Shown here: positions 1 through 5,627 of the stretch, piece by piece
Layout: each line of letters opens with the position of its first letter
How positions within the stretch are numbered: position 1 is the stretch's first letter
Source of the DNA: Bacteroidales bacterium
Lineage (GTDB): Bacteria; Bacteroidota; Bacteroidia; Bacteroidales; Bacteroidaceae
Reading direction: 5' to 3'
NCBI GenBank assembly: GCA_030523385.1
Contig: JAUNIV010000186.1
Location: 1 to 5,627, forward strand
Length of the DNA stretch: 5,627 nt
Notes under the pieces: generated by a model
What the model was told of the DNA's origin: nothing
The model's database searches: none
The model's input: the letters and a program-made list of their open reading frames with translations, nothing else
Made by a program: the position numbers and the translations under genes

Positions 1-197
1 CCCATAAGGACTTCAAACCCCTTGATATTCGGAGCACGAAAATCCCTTACCTTCTGTGTACTAACTGTATAGGTCAACCTAAACTGGTCGCCACTCACTA
101 CTACATCGGGTGCCGAAGCTACGAACGTCACATTTCCATCCGCCCAAACATTCAGCACCATTATCATCCATGTAAACAAGAGAACTACTTTCCTCAT
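1..197 (-). CDS. batD: BatD, N-terminal fragment (runs off left edge)
   Basis: This is the first 65 codons of BatD, an exported protein of the Bacteroides aerotolerance operon; the rest lies beyond the window edge. The ATG at 195-197 opens a frame that is uninterrupted to base 1. Residues 1-19 form a signal peptide (MRKVVLLF..., hydrophobic core, ending NVWA before DGNVT). The mature start, NVTFVASAPDVVVSGDQFRL, is the beginning of the beta-sandwich region typical of BatD ('oxygen tolerance' family), followed by a FRAPNIKGFEVL segment. Full BatD proteins are several hundred residues long, with periplasmic beta domains and a C-terminal TM helix, so most of the gene is missing here. It starts 37 nt after batC. 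That gap has no Shine-Dalgarno site but an A-rich leader (AATAAAAAAACAGATAAAG), which is common in Bacteroidota. The mature N-terminus resembles that of the 3007-4101 gene product. Confidence 0.9.
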   Translation of the reverse strand, partial: MRKVVLLFTWMIMVLNVWADGNVTFVASAPDVVVSGDQFRLTYTVSTQKVRDFRAPNIKGFEVLM

Positions 198-234
198 CTT
201 TATCTGTTTTTTTATTCGCCACAAAATTAAGCAA

Positions 235-948
235 TTACCAGTCTTTATCCAACTTCTTTCCTCGGATTTGCAGTTGTTTTTTCACTTTGTCCTGCACATT
301 CTTTTCATCCTGCATCACGGCATTGAGCAACTGCTGCGCATTTTCTTTGGACATTTCGTCCTTATTCTGCTGCTGTTGCTGCTGGTTCTGCTGTTGCTGG
401 TCTTTTTTATCTTGGTCTTGCTGGTCCTTATTCTGATCTTGCTTGTTATCGTCTTTTTGGTCCTGCTTCTGATCCTGTTGGTTTTGATTCTGGTTTTGGT
501 TCTGCTGCTGGTCTTTCAGGAGCTTTTGAGCCAACGCCAGATTATAACGGGTTTCATCGTCTTTAGGATTATTGCGAAGCGACTGCTTGTAAGCCTCGAT
601 GCACTGCGGATACTGCTGCGAAGACTGTAGGATTACTCCCATGTTGTGATAGATTTGTGCCAGCTTCTCTTTGTCCTTTTCTATCTTGGAAGCCGACTCA
701 AACTGTTCCATAGCCTCTTTCGCTTTCTGTTGCATCAAAAGCGAATTGCCTAAGTTGAACATGGCATCTGTCGATTTCGGATTCAGTTCCAATGCTTTCC
801 GGTAATCCACTTCTGCCTTGATAAACAGACTGTCATTATACAGTTTGTTACCGCTACGCAGATAGTCCCTTTCCGTCTTCTGGGCAAAAGCGCAGCCGGT
901 TGAGAGCAGGAACAAGAACGTGATATATGATTTCTGTAACATAAGCAT
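235..948 (-). CDS. batC: BatC, exported TPR protein with Gln/Asn-rich tail
   Basis: A 237-residue tetratricopeptide-repeat protein of the Bat operon, expected to act as a periplasmic scaffold beside BatA/BatB/BatD. Residues 1-22 are a signal peptide ending AFA|Q. A Cys at 19 (STGC) makes a lipoprotein possible, but Ser at -3 is a weak lipobox, so signal peptidase I cleavage looks more likely. Three TPR-like helix pairs follow at about 28-59, 60-92 and 95-130, with typical landmarks such as YRKALELNPKS, FNLGNSLL and YKQSLRNNPKDDETRYNLA. Residues 147-195 are a charged Gln/Asn/Asp/Lys tract. A short C-terminal helical segment (about 201-225, AQQLLNAVMQDEK) is a recurring BatC ending. It starts 5 nt after the batB stop. 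A second in-frame ATG at 940-942 has much better Shine-Dalgarno spacing and may be the true start (235 residues). The frame is intact. Family assignment is firm; the partner proteins are inferred from the operon. Confidence 0.93.
   Translation of the reverse strand: MLMLQKSYITFLFLLSTGCAFAQKTERDYLRSGNKLYNDSLFIKAEVDYRKALELNPKSTDAMFNLGNSLLMQQKAKEAMEQFESASKIEKDKEKLAQIYHNMGVILQSSQQYPQCIEAYKQSLRNNPKDDETRYNLALAQKLLKDQQQNQNQNQNQQDQKQDQKDDNKQDQNKDQQDQDKKDQQQQNQQQQQQNKDEMSKENAQQLLNAVMQDEKNVQDKVKKQLQIRGKKLDKDW
364..510 (-). repeat. Low-complexity CAG/CAA/GAT-type tract encoding the BatC Gln/Asn/Asp/Lys linker
   Basis: On the plus strand this stretch is an imperfect run of CTG, TTG, GTC and CTT triplets. 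It encodes BatC residues 147-195, consisting only of Q, N, D and K and including a six-Gln run. The units are mixed triplets, not a perfect microsatellite, so length changes by slippage would usually stay in frame. It is probably a flexible, disordered hydrophilic linker between the TPR domain and the conserved C-terminal helix. Confidence 0.85.
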
Positions 949-950
949 CT

Positions 951-955
951 TCCTT
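951..955 (-). promoter_or_regulatory. Shine-Dalgarno-like AAGGA ahead of batC
   Basis: The sequence TAAGGAAGATG places AAGGA across the batB stop codon TAA (954-956). It is only 2 nt from the first batC ATG (946-948) but 8 nt from the second in-frame ATG (940-942). That is a normal spacing for the second start, so this site argues for initiation at Met3. The overlap of the stop codon with the ribosome site also suggests translational coupling of batB and batC. Bacteroidota rely little on Shine-Dalgarno pairing, so this is suggestive only. Confidence 0.5.
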
Positions 956-1976
956 ATTTAAATAGTCTGACATTCTTGAAAAGCGGGTTCTTCCGCTCCA
1001 GCATAAGCATTTCTATCACAAGCAGAATCAATATCAGCCATGCCAAAGCCTGGAATTGTTCGTCGAACTCCGTATAGACCTGGCTCTCTACATCCGATTT
1101 AGCCAGTTTAGCCATCTCTTTGTTCAGTGCTTTTTCTGCACCGTTGGTGTTATCTACACGGACATACATACCGTTTCCGGCTTTAGCTATCTCCTGACAC
1201 ATCTGCTCATTCAAGCGGGTAACAATGACATTTCCGTCACGGTCCCGGCGGAAGTTATTGCTACCATCTTCGGCCGGTATAGGAGAACCATCCGGCGAGC
1301 CAACTCCCAACACAAATACTTGTATTCCTTTCTCTGCTGCTTCCTTGGCTGCTTCTACTGCCCCACCTTCATGGTTCTCACCATCGGTGATGACAATGAT
1401 GGCACGTCCTACCCCTTCTTGTGGAGTAAAACTTTTCATGCCCAACCGGATGGCAGCACCAATGTCTGTTCCCTGGGTGGTAATGAGCGAAGGATTGATG
1501 CTTTCCAAAAACATCTTGGCAGAAATGTAGTCGCTTGTGATAGGCAACTGCGTAAAGGCATCGCCGGCAAAGACAATCAGTCCCACTTTGTCATTATTGA
1601 ATGTATCAACCAATCTGGATATCAACTTCTTTGATTTATCCAGACGGCTCGGCGTTACATCTTCGGCCAACATGGAGTTTGAAATATCCAGCGCAATCAC
1701 CGCCTCTACTCCACTTCGTTTCACCGTTTCCATCTTTGAGCCAAACTGCGGACGCGCCAACATCAGTATAACCAATGTGAGCGCAGCAAAAGTCAGCCAA
1801 AACTTAACATCGGGACGATACTTTGAAATGGTCGGCATCAGTTCTTTCAACAATGCCGGGTCACCATATTTGCTAATATTACGGCGGCGGCGGTAGTTGG
1901 AATACAAATACAACGCTGCGAGAAAGGGCAATATGATGAGTAAATACAAAAAGTTCGGGTCTGCAAATCGAAACAT
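954..1976 (-). CDS. batB: BatB, membrane-anchored VWA-domain protein
   Basis: A 340-residue VWA protein of the Bat operon. TM helices lie at about 9-26, 58-74 and 309-326. The VWA domain (about 91-290) carries a complete MIDAS metal site: DISNS (Asp97, Ser99, Ser101), Thr170 in GTDIG and Asp198 in ITDGE. The LARPQ motif just after TM2 is characteristic of BatA/BatB. The loop between TM1 and TM2 is strongly basic (SNYRRRRN) and so is the C-terminal tail (ERKNPLFKNVRLFK). The positive-inside rule therefore puts the VWA domain in the periplasm. It is a clear paralogue of BatA next door: both have the SMLAED run after the MIDAS, and both have a Pro-containing hairpin insertion late in the domain (here about 228-250). 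The start ATG follows the batA stop by 11 nt (AACAAGAAATC), with no convincing Shine-Dalgarno site. VWA domains bind protein partners through a metal ion; the partner here is not known from sequence. Confidence 0.95.
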   Translation of the reverse strand: MFRFADPNFLYLLIILPFLAALYLYSNYRRRRNISKYGDPALLKELMPTISKYRPDVKFWLTFAALTLVILMLARPQFGSKMETVKRSGVEAVIALDISNSMLAEDVTPSRLDKSKKLISRLVDTFNNDKVGLIVFAGDAFTQLPITSDYISAKMFLESINPSLITTQGTDIGAAIRLGMKSFTPQEGVGRAIIVITDGENHEGGAVEAAKEAAEKGIQVFVLGVGSPDGSPIPAEDGSNNFRRDRDGNVIVTRLNEQMCQEIAKAGNGMYVRVDNTNGAEKALNKEMAKLAKSDVESQVYTEFDEQFQALAWLILILLVIEMLMLERKNPLFKNVRLFK

Positions 1977-1987
1977 GATTTCTTGTT

Positions 1988-2986
1988 TTAAGGTATTTTC
2001 TTTAATACTGAATTGCGCAACAGGACTTCAAGCAAAATGCAGAAGAATGCTATCCAGGCAAACACCTGGTATTCCTCTTCGCGCTTACTGAATTCCTTCA
2101 CATTCAACTTTGTTTTCTCCAGCTTGTCTATTTCCTCATAGACTTCCTTCAGCTTCGAGTTGCTGGTAGCACGGAAATAGTTTCCGTTCGTAGTACCGGC
2201 AATTTCCGCCAAAGTCTTTTCGTCTATCTCGACAGGCACATTCACATACTGCACTCCTGCATAAGTCTGCATCGGATAAGGAGCGGTTCCATTCGTTCCC
2301 ACGCCGATGGTATAGACTCTGATACCAAACTGACGGGCTATCTCAGCAGCAGTCTGCGGAGAAATATCTCCCCGGTTGTTACTACCGTCCGTAAGCAATA
2401 TGATGACTTTCGACTTGGCTTTACTGTCCTTCAGCCTGGTCACCGCATTGGCAATACCCATACCGATAGCCGTACCGTCTTCTATCAGTCCGCGCTGTGC
2501 GATGTCTCCTTTGATGCTTTGGAAAAGATTCAATAAGACTGCATGGTCCACTGTCAGCGGACATTGCGTAAAGCTTTCTCCGGCAAAGATTGTCAGACCA
2601 ATGTTGTCATTGGGACGTCCGTTGATAAACTCGGCAGCCACCTGCTTGGCAGCTTCCAGACGGTTGGGTTTAAGGTCTTCGGCCAACATACTGGTAGAAA
2701 CGTCCACCGCCAGCATGATGTCTATACCCTCTATCTCCGTATTCTGCCAGTTGTTGGTGGTCTGCGGACGTGCCAACACCAATATAATCATGACAATGGC
2801 TACCGTACGAAGCACAAACGGTGCATGCAACAAGTAAATCTTCCAGCTGCGAGGTGCTTTCATGTACATGCGGGTGGTAGAAACCTGAAGCGTTGGCTCG
2901 GTCTTCTTCCGCTTCATGACATACCATAATATATAAGGTATAAGCAGTACCAGCAGGAACAGATATTCAATATTTGCAAAAATCAT
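1988..2986 (-). CDS. batA: BatA, membrane-anchored VWA-domain protein
   Basis: A 332-residue VWA protein, the first named gene of the Bacteroides aerotolerance set. TM helices lie at about 6-24, 57-73 and 307-323. The VWA domain (about 88-285) has an intact MIDAS: DVSTS (Asp95, Ser97, Ser99), Thr172 in DGTAIG and Asp200 in LTDGS. LARPQ follows TM2. The basic TM1-TM2 loop (VMKRKKTEP) and the C-terminal tail (SVLKKIP) indicate a periplasmic VWA domain by the positive-inside rule. It has Cys142 in SFTQCPL where BatB has SFTQ/AFTQ followed by Leu. It is preceded by the only well-placed Shine-Dalgarno site in the window and starts 20 nt after the upstream stop. In B. fragilis the bat operon is reported to affect tolerance of oxygen exposure; the biochemical role remains unsettled. 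BatA versus BatB is assigned from gene order, since both are paralogues. Confidence 0.95.
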   Translation of the reverse strand: MIFANIEYLFLLVLLIPYILWYVMKRKKTEPTLQVSTTRMYMKAPRSWKIYLLHAPFVLRTVAIVMIILVLARPQTTNNWQNTEIEGIDIMLAVDVSTSMLAEDLKPNRLEAAKQVAAEFINGRPNDNIGLTIFAGESFTQCPLTVDHAVLLNLFQSIKGDIAQRGLIEDGTAIGMGIANAVTRLKDSKAKSKVIILLTDGSNNRGDISPQTAAEIARQFGIRVYTIGVGTNGTAPYPMQTYAGVQYVNVPVEIDEKTLAEIAGTTNGNYFRATSNSKLKEVYEEIDKLEKTKLNVKEFSKREEEYQVFAWIAFFCILLEVLLRNSVLKKIP

Positions 2987-2992
2987 TGTTCT

Positions 2993-2997
2993 CTCCT
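2993..2997 (-). promoter_or_regulatory. Shine-Dalgarno site AGGAG of batA
   Basis: AGGAG is followed by the 6-nt spacer AGAACA and the batA ATG (2984-2986), a near-ideal arrangement. The other genes in the window have A/T-rich or poorly spaced leaders. The site lies in the 20-nt gap after the upstream stop codon and supports the chosen batA start. Confidence 0.65.
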
Positions 2998-3006
2998 ATT
3001 TAAATA

Positions 3007-4101
3007 TTAAAACCAAAGATTGTATATGCCACTCAGCACCTTGTAGAGTATGGCTACAATTACTATTGCAATGACACCCATGCTGGCCAGCAACAATATT
3101 CTTCCTTGTTTGCTACGCTTTTCTTCTACAGTTATTTCCGTAGGCTCGGGCTTCGCATTCGGGTCGGGTTCCACTTTTGTCTGATTGATGAAATCTACCG
3201 CATTTACCAGGTTCATGTCGTTCTCATTCATCAGCGGAGCATGCTTGGCAAACTTCACCAAATCGGCAGTCTGGAACAAGAACATCAAATCCTTGATAGA
3301 CTCTTTGTCATTGGTTTCCTGTAATTTCTCAATAATCTCAGTAGATGTCATCTCCATGGCATTAAATCCGAACCGCTCTTCCATGTAAGTACGAAGCACA
3401 TCGGTCAGTTCTGTATAATAGGTCTTCGGGTCAGACATGCGCAAAGCCTTGTCGCCTTTGATGCGTTCTATCTCCTGCAAAGCCTGCTGATGTGGAGGAA
3501 GTTTCGGTTCCACTTTAATCTTTCGGATGATAGGCTTGTTGTCTTTATAACGGACATACAGATAATAGCCCAAAGCTCCCAATGCTATCATCAGCAGCGT
3601 GAGCCATACGATAAGAGCCACATCATCCCAAATAATAGGAACTTCCCTCACGCTCTTCGGGCCGAAGAACTGTTCGGGATGCAATGTATCTACAGGTACC
3701 GAATAAACCTTCACAGCCAAAGCCTTGGAACGATAGATTTTTCCATCTACCGCTACTTCAAAGGGCGGCAGATAATAGAGTGCCGAGTCAAAAGAAGTAA
3801 CGGTATATTCCTGTTTGATCAGCATCCGCTTCCCTTCGTTCAGCATCTGTGTATCGGGTTTGGCTATATCCAGTATTTCCACTCCTTTCACCAGTGTGTC
3901 ACGTAGAAACGGTAATTGCAGTTTCTGTGTGGCATCCATACTTACTTCCAGTTTCACTTTGGCCTGTTCGCCAATGAGAAGCTGCAAAGAGTCTATGCTG
4001 GCATCCACCGTCACATTCTGAGCCTGTGCCGTAACGGTTGTCAGCATAGCTGCACAGGCCAATGCCCCCCAAAACTTTTTGCAAGCATTCAATATCTTCA
4101 T
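3007..4101 (-). CDS. BatD-like/DUF4381-like membrane protein of the Bat operon
   Basis: A 364-residue envelope protein without an established name; annotations usually leave it hypothetical. Residues 1-27 are a signal peptide (MKILNACKKF..., AQA|Q). Residues 28-160 are a predicted beta-rich periplasmic domain. TM1 is about 161-183, a basic cytosolic linker follows (YVRYKDNKPIIRKIK), then a helical region at about 203-307 and TM2 at about 334-356. The helical region (HQQALQEIERIK, YYTELTDVLRTYMEERFG, TSTEIIEKL) resembles DUF4381, a family found with MoxR/VWA genes. The periplasmic start (QNVTVDAS...) resembles the BatD N-terminus. The start is the ATG at 4099-4101, 7 nt after the DUF58 stop; it opens exactly at a classic signal peptide. 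The frame stays open upstream to a TTG at 4123-4125, which would overlap the DUF58 gene and put eight polar residues before the signal peptide, so it was rejected. AGGA is only 2 nt before the ATG. Role inferred: linking the cytosolic MoxR/DUF58 pair to the periplasmic Bat proteins. Confidence 0.9.
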   Translation of the reverse strand: MKILNACKKFWGALACAAMLTTVTAQAQNVTVDASIDSLQLLIGEQAKVKLEVSMDATQKLQLPFLRDTLVKGVEILDIAKPDTQMLNEGKRMLIKQEYTVTSFDSALYYLPPFEVAVDGKIYRSKALAVKVYSVPVDTLHPEQFFGPKSVREVPIIWDDVALIVWLTLLMIALGALGYYLYVRYKDNKPIIRKIKVEPKLPPHQQALQEIERIKGDKALRMSDPKTYYTELTDVLRTYMEERFGFNAMEMTSTEIIEKLQETNDKESIKDLMFLFQTADLVKFAKHAPLMNENDMNLVNAVDFINQTKVEPDPNAKPEPTEITVEEKRSKQGRILLLASMGVIAIVIVAILYKVLSGIYNLWF

Positions 4102-4108
4102 ATTCCTG

Positions 4109-4978
4109 TCAGTTTCGTTTAGCAAATAAGTTAAGTAACGATTTCACGTAATCCTGGTCGGTGCGGATGGATACCGAATCTACATTACTCTTCGTAAAGG
4201 TTTCGCCTAATTGTGTCTGACGTTGCATCCACCAGGCATGATGGGCATTGCGTAAAGCACGTGATGATGTATCAATCCATTGCTCATGTCCGGTTTCGGC
4301 ATCGCGCACTTTCATCAGTCCTACATCGGGCAGGTCTGCCATGCGACGGTCATACACCTGAATAGCCACAATGTCATGTTTCCGGTTGGCAATGGTCAAG
4401 GCATTACGAAAATCGTTTTCATCAATAAAGTCGCTCAACATAAAAGTAGTGCAACGCTTCTTGATGACGTTAGTCAGATATTCCACCGCCATTTTTATGT
4501 CCGTCCGCTTGCTTTCCGGTTTGAAGTCCAACAGTTCGCGGATGATGTAAAGAATATGTTTTCTTCCTTTTTTGGGTGGAATAAATTTCTCTATACGGTC
4601 TGAGAAAAAGATCACGCCTATCTTATCGTTATTCTGAATGGCCGAAAATGCCAACGTAGCGGCAATCTCGGTCACCATATCTTTTTTCATCTGTTTCACC
4701 GTACCGAAATCCAAGCTGTTCGAAACGTCGATCAAGAGCATCACCGTCAGTTCGCGCTCCTCTTCAAAAACCTTCACATAAGGTTTGTTATAGCGAGCGG
4801 TTACGTTCCAGTCTATGTCTCGAACGTCATCGCCATATTGATACTCACGAACTTCCGAGAACGACATACCTTTACCTTTGAAGGCAGAGTGATACTGTCC
4901 GGCAAAGATATTGTTCGAAAGTCCGCGCGTCTTTATTTCAATCTGGCGAACCCGTTTTAGTATATCACTTGTTTCCAT
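4109..4978 (-). CDS. DUF58 family protein (VWA-like, MoxR-associated)
   Basis: A 289-residue soluble DUF58 protein, the usual partner encoded beside MoxR ATPases. The family signature is present at about 37-72: GMSFSEVREYQYGDD, then RDIDWNVTAR and VKVFEEERE. The VWA-like core follows, with a MIDAS-type DVSNS (Asp84, Ser86, Ser88), a candidate MIDAS Thr at 159 (KRTD) and an acidic LSDF (Asp183). There is no signal peptide and no TM segment. It is therefore of the short cytosolic type, unlike DUF58 proteins that have two N-terminal TM helices. It begins 8 nt after the moxR stop without a Shine-Dalgarno site (leader TTTTCTAT), suggesting coupling to MoxR translation. Function is inferred from the family: a substrate-recognition or adaptor partner for the ATPase. 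No substrate can be read from the sequence. Confidence 0.93.
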   Translation of the reverse strand: METSDILKRVRQIEIKTRGLSNNIFAGQYHSAFKGKGMSFSEVREYQYGDDVRDIDWNVTARYNKPYVKVFEEERELTVMLLIDVSNSLDFGTVKQMKKDMVTEIAATLAFSAIQNNDKIGVIFFSDRIEKFIPPKKGRKHILYIIRELLDFKPESKRTDIKMAVEYLTNVIKKRCTTFMLSDFIDENDFRNALTIANRKHDIVAIQVYDRRMADLPDVGLMKVRDAETGHEQWIDTSSRALRNAHHAWWMQRQTQLGETFTKSNVDSVSIRTDQDYVKSLLNLFAKRN

Positions 4979-4986
4979 ATAGAAAA

Positions 4987-5627
4987 TCAGGGCACTTCAA
5001 CCTTGTTCAATATTTTGCTGACGATTTCATCCGAAGTCATGTTCATGGCTTCAGCTTCATAAGTCAATCCGATACGATGGCGAAGCACATCATGAGCCAC
5101 GGCACGCACATCTTCCGGAATGACATAACCACGACGCTTGATAAACGCATAGCTGCGGGCAGCCAATGCCAGATTGATAGAAGCACGCGGTGAACCACCG
5201 AAGCCAATCATATCCTTCAATTCCTTCAAATCATATTTTTCCGGATAACGGGTAGCAAACACGATGTCGGCTATATATTGTTCGATCTTCTCATCCAAAT
5301 ATACCTGACGGACCACCTTGCGGGCTTCAATAATATCTTCCGACTTGAGGATAGGACGAACGGTAATCTTCTCGCCGCTGATGTTCTGACGGATAATCTT
5401 CTTTTCTTCTTCCAGCTTCGGATAGTCGATGATTACTTTCAGCATGAAACGGTCCACCTGTGCTTCGGGCAACGGATAAGTACCCTCTTGCTCTATCGGG
5501 TTCTGAGTGGCCATTACCAGGAAGGGTTCGGGAAGTTTGAAAGTATCTTTGCTCAAGGTTACTTGGCGTTCCTGCATGGCTTCCAGCAAAGCACTCTGCA
5601 CCTTGGCCGGAGCACGGTTTATTTCAT
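4987..5627 (-). CDS. moxR: MoxR family AAA+ ATPase, C-terminal part (N-terminus beyond right edge)
   Basis: The last 212 codons of a MoxR AAA+ ATPase; the frame is still open at the right edge. MoxR proteins are about 330 residues, so roughly 115-120 N-terminal residues, including Walker A, are missing. The first visible residues (EINRAPAKVQSALLEAMQE) are the tail of Walker B. Next come sensor 1 in ATQNPIEQEG (Asn at visible residue 42), EAQVDRF with the likely arginine finger (Arg59), and the C-terminal lid with sensor 2 in GGSPRAS (Arg147). The lid ends in a helical bundle. A GTG at 5599-5601 is an internal Val codon within the conserved block, not a start. MoxR ATPases are thought to remodel or mature protein complexes together with VWA partners; here DUF58, BatA and BatB are encoded immediately downstream. 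It is cytosolic. All visible catalytic residues are intact. Confidence 0.95.
   Translation of the reverse strand, partial: EINRAPAKVQSALLEAMQERQVTLSKDTFKLPEPFLVMATQNPIEQEGTYPLPEAQVDRFMLKVIIDYPKLEEEKKIIRQNISGEKITVRPILKSEDIIEARKVVRQVYLDEKIEQYIADIVFATRYPEKYDLKELKDMIGFGGSPRASINLALAARSYAFIKRRGYVIPEDVRAVAHDVLRHRIGLTYEAEAMNMTSDEIVSKILNKVEVP

Noticed and set aside
198..234. A/T-rich 37-nt gap between batC and batD as a possible terminator
   Set aside because: No stem-loop is visible and the homopolymer reads as A on the transcribed-sense strand, not U; it is better explained as an A-rich translation leader.
268..630. Plus-strand 120-codon open frame, extremely rich in Leu, Val and Ile, resembling a membrane protein
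   Set aside because: It is the antisense shadow of the BatC Gln/Asn tract: CAG/CAA read backwards gives CTG/TTG (Leu). The minus-strand frame has a signal peptide, TPRs and operon context.
1056..1634. Plus-strand 192-codon open frame opposite batB
   Set aside because: It has no recognisable domain, lies wholly antisense to an intact VWA gene and has an odd, Cys- and Phe-scattered composition.
2998..3007. Palindrome TATTTAAATA in the gap before batA
   Set aside because: It is a short A/T palindrome of a kind expected by chance in A/T-rich spacers; too short and weak for a terminator or an operator claim.
4102..4125. Upstream TTG start for the 3007-4101 gene, overlapping the DUF58 gene by 17 nt
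   Set aside because: It is a TTG with no ribosome site and would add polar residues ahead of a complete signal peptide; the ATG at 4099-4101 fits better.
5599..5601. GTG as a possible moxR start
   Set aside because: It falls inside the conserved NRAPAKVQSALLEAM block, and the frame continues upstream to the window edge with the Walker B tail.

Overview
The window is a seven-gene stretch of a Bacteroidales chromosome, with every gene on the minus strand. It reads from a MoxR ATPase at the right edge to the start of BatD at the left edge. The gene order is MoxR, DUF58 protein, a signal-peptide/two-TM protein, BatA, BatB, BatC, BatD. Together with the protein sequences this identifies the Bacteroides aerotolerance (Bat) operon, first described in Bacteroides fragilis. 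Support for a Bacteroides/Phocaeicola-type host comes from the 'AQ' signal-peptide ends, mostly A/T-rich leaders with few Shine-Dalgarno sites, and moderate GC. I cannot name the species from this sequence.

Right part (about 4.1-5.6 kb): the C-terminal two thirds of a MoxR AAA+ ATPase, followed after 8 nt by a soluble DUF58 protein with a VWA-like fold. Both should be cytosolic. Middle (3.0-4.1 kb): a 364-residue protein with a signal peptide, a periplasmic beta-type domain, a TM helix, a DUF4381-like cytosolic region and a second TM helix. Its N-terminal domain resembles the N-terminus of BatD at the other end of the window. Left-middle (0.95-3.0 kb): tandem paralogues BatA and BatB, each a VWA domain with a complete MIDAS motif held by three TM helices. 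Left (1-0.95 kb): BatC, an exported TPR protein with a 49-residue Gln/Asn/Asp/Lys tract, then the first 65 codons of BatD.

Spacing is tight: the six gene junctions leave 8, 7, 20, 11, 5 and 37 nt. No terminator-like hairpin was seen between genes, so the set is probably one transcript. The promoter (upstream of MoxR) and the operon end (rest of batD, probably batE) lie outside the window.

Working model (inference): MoxR-family ATPases act with VWA partners as chaperone-like remodelling pairs. MoxR and DUF58 would form the cytosolic half. BatA, BatB, BatC and BatD would form an envelope complex with VWA and TPR domains facing the periplasm. The two-TM protein has domains on both sides of the membrane and could connect the halves. 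The molecular activity of the Bat system is not established. The window contains a known but poorly understood system; I found no mobile element, RNA gene, CRISPR array or clearly undescribed system.
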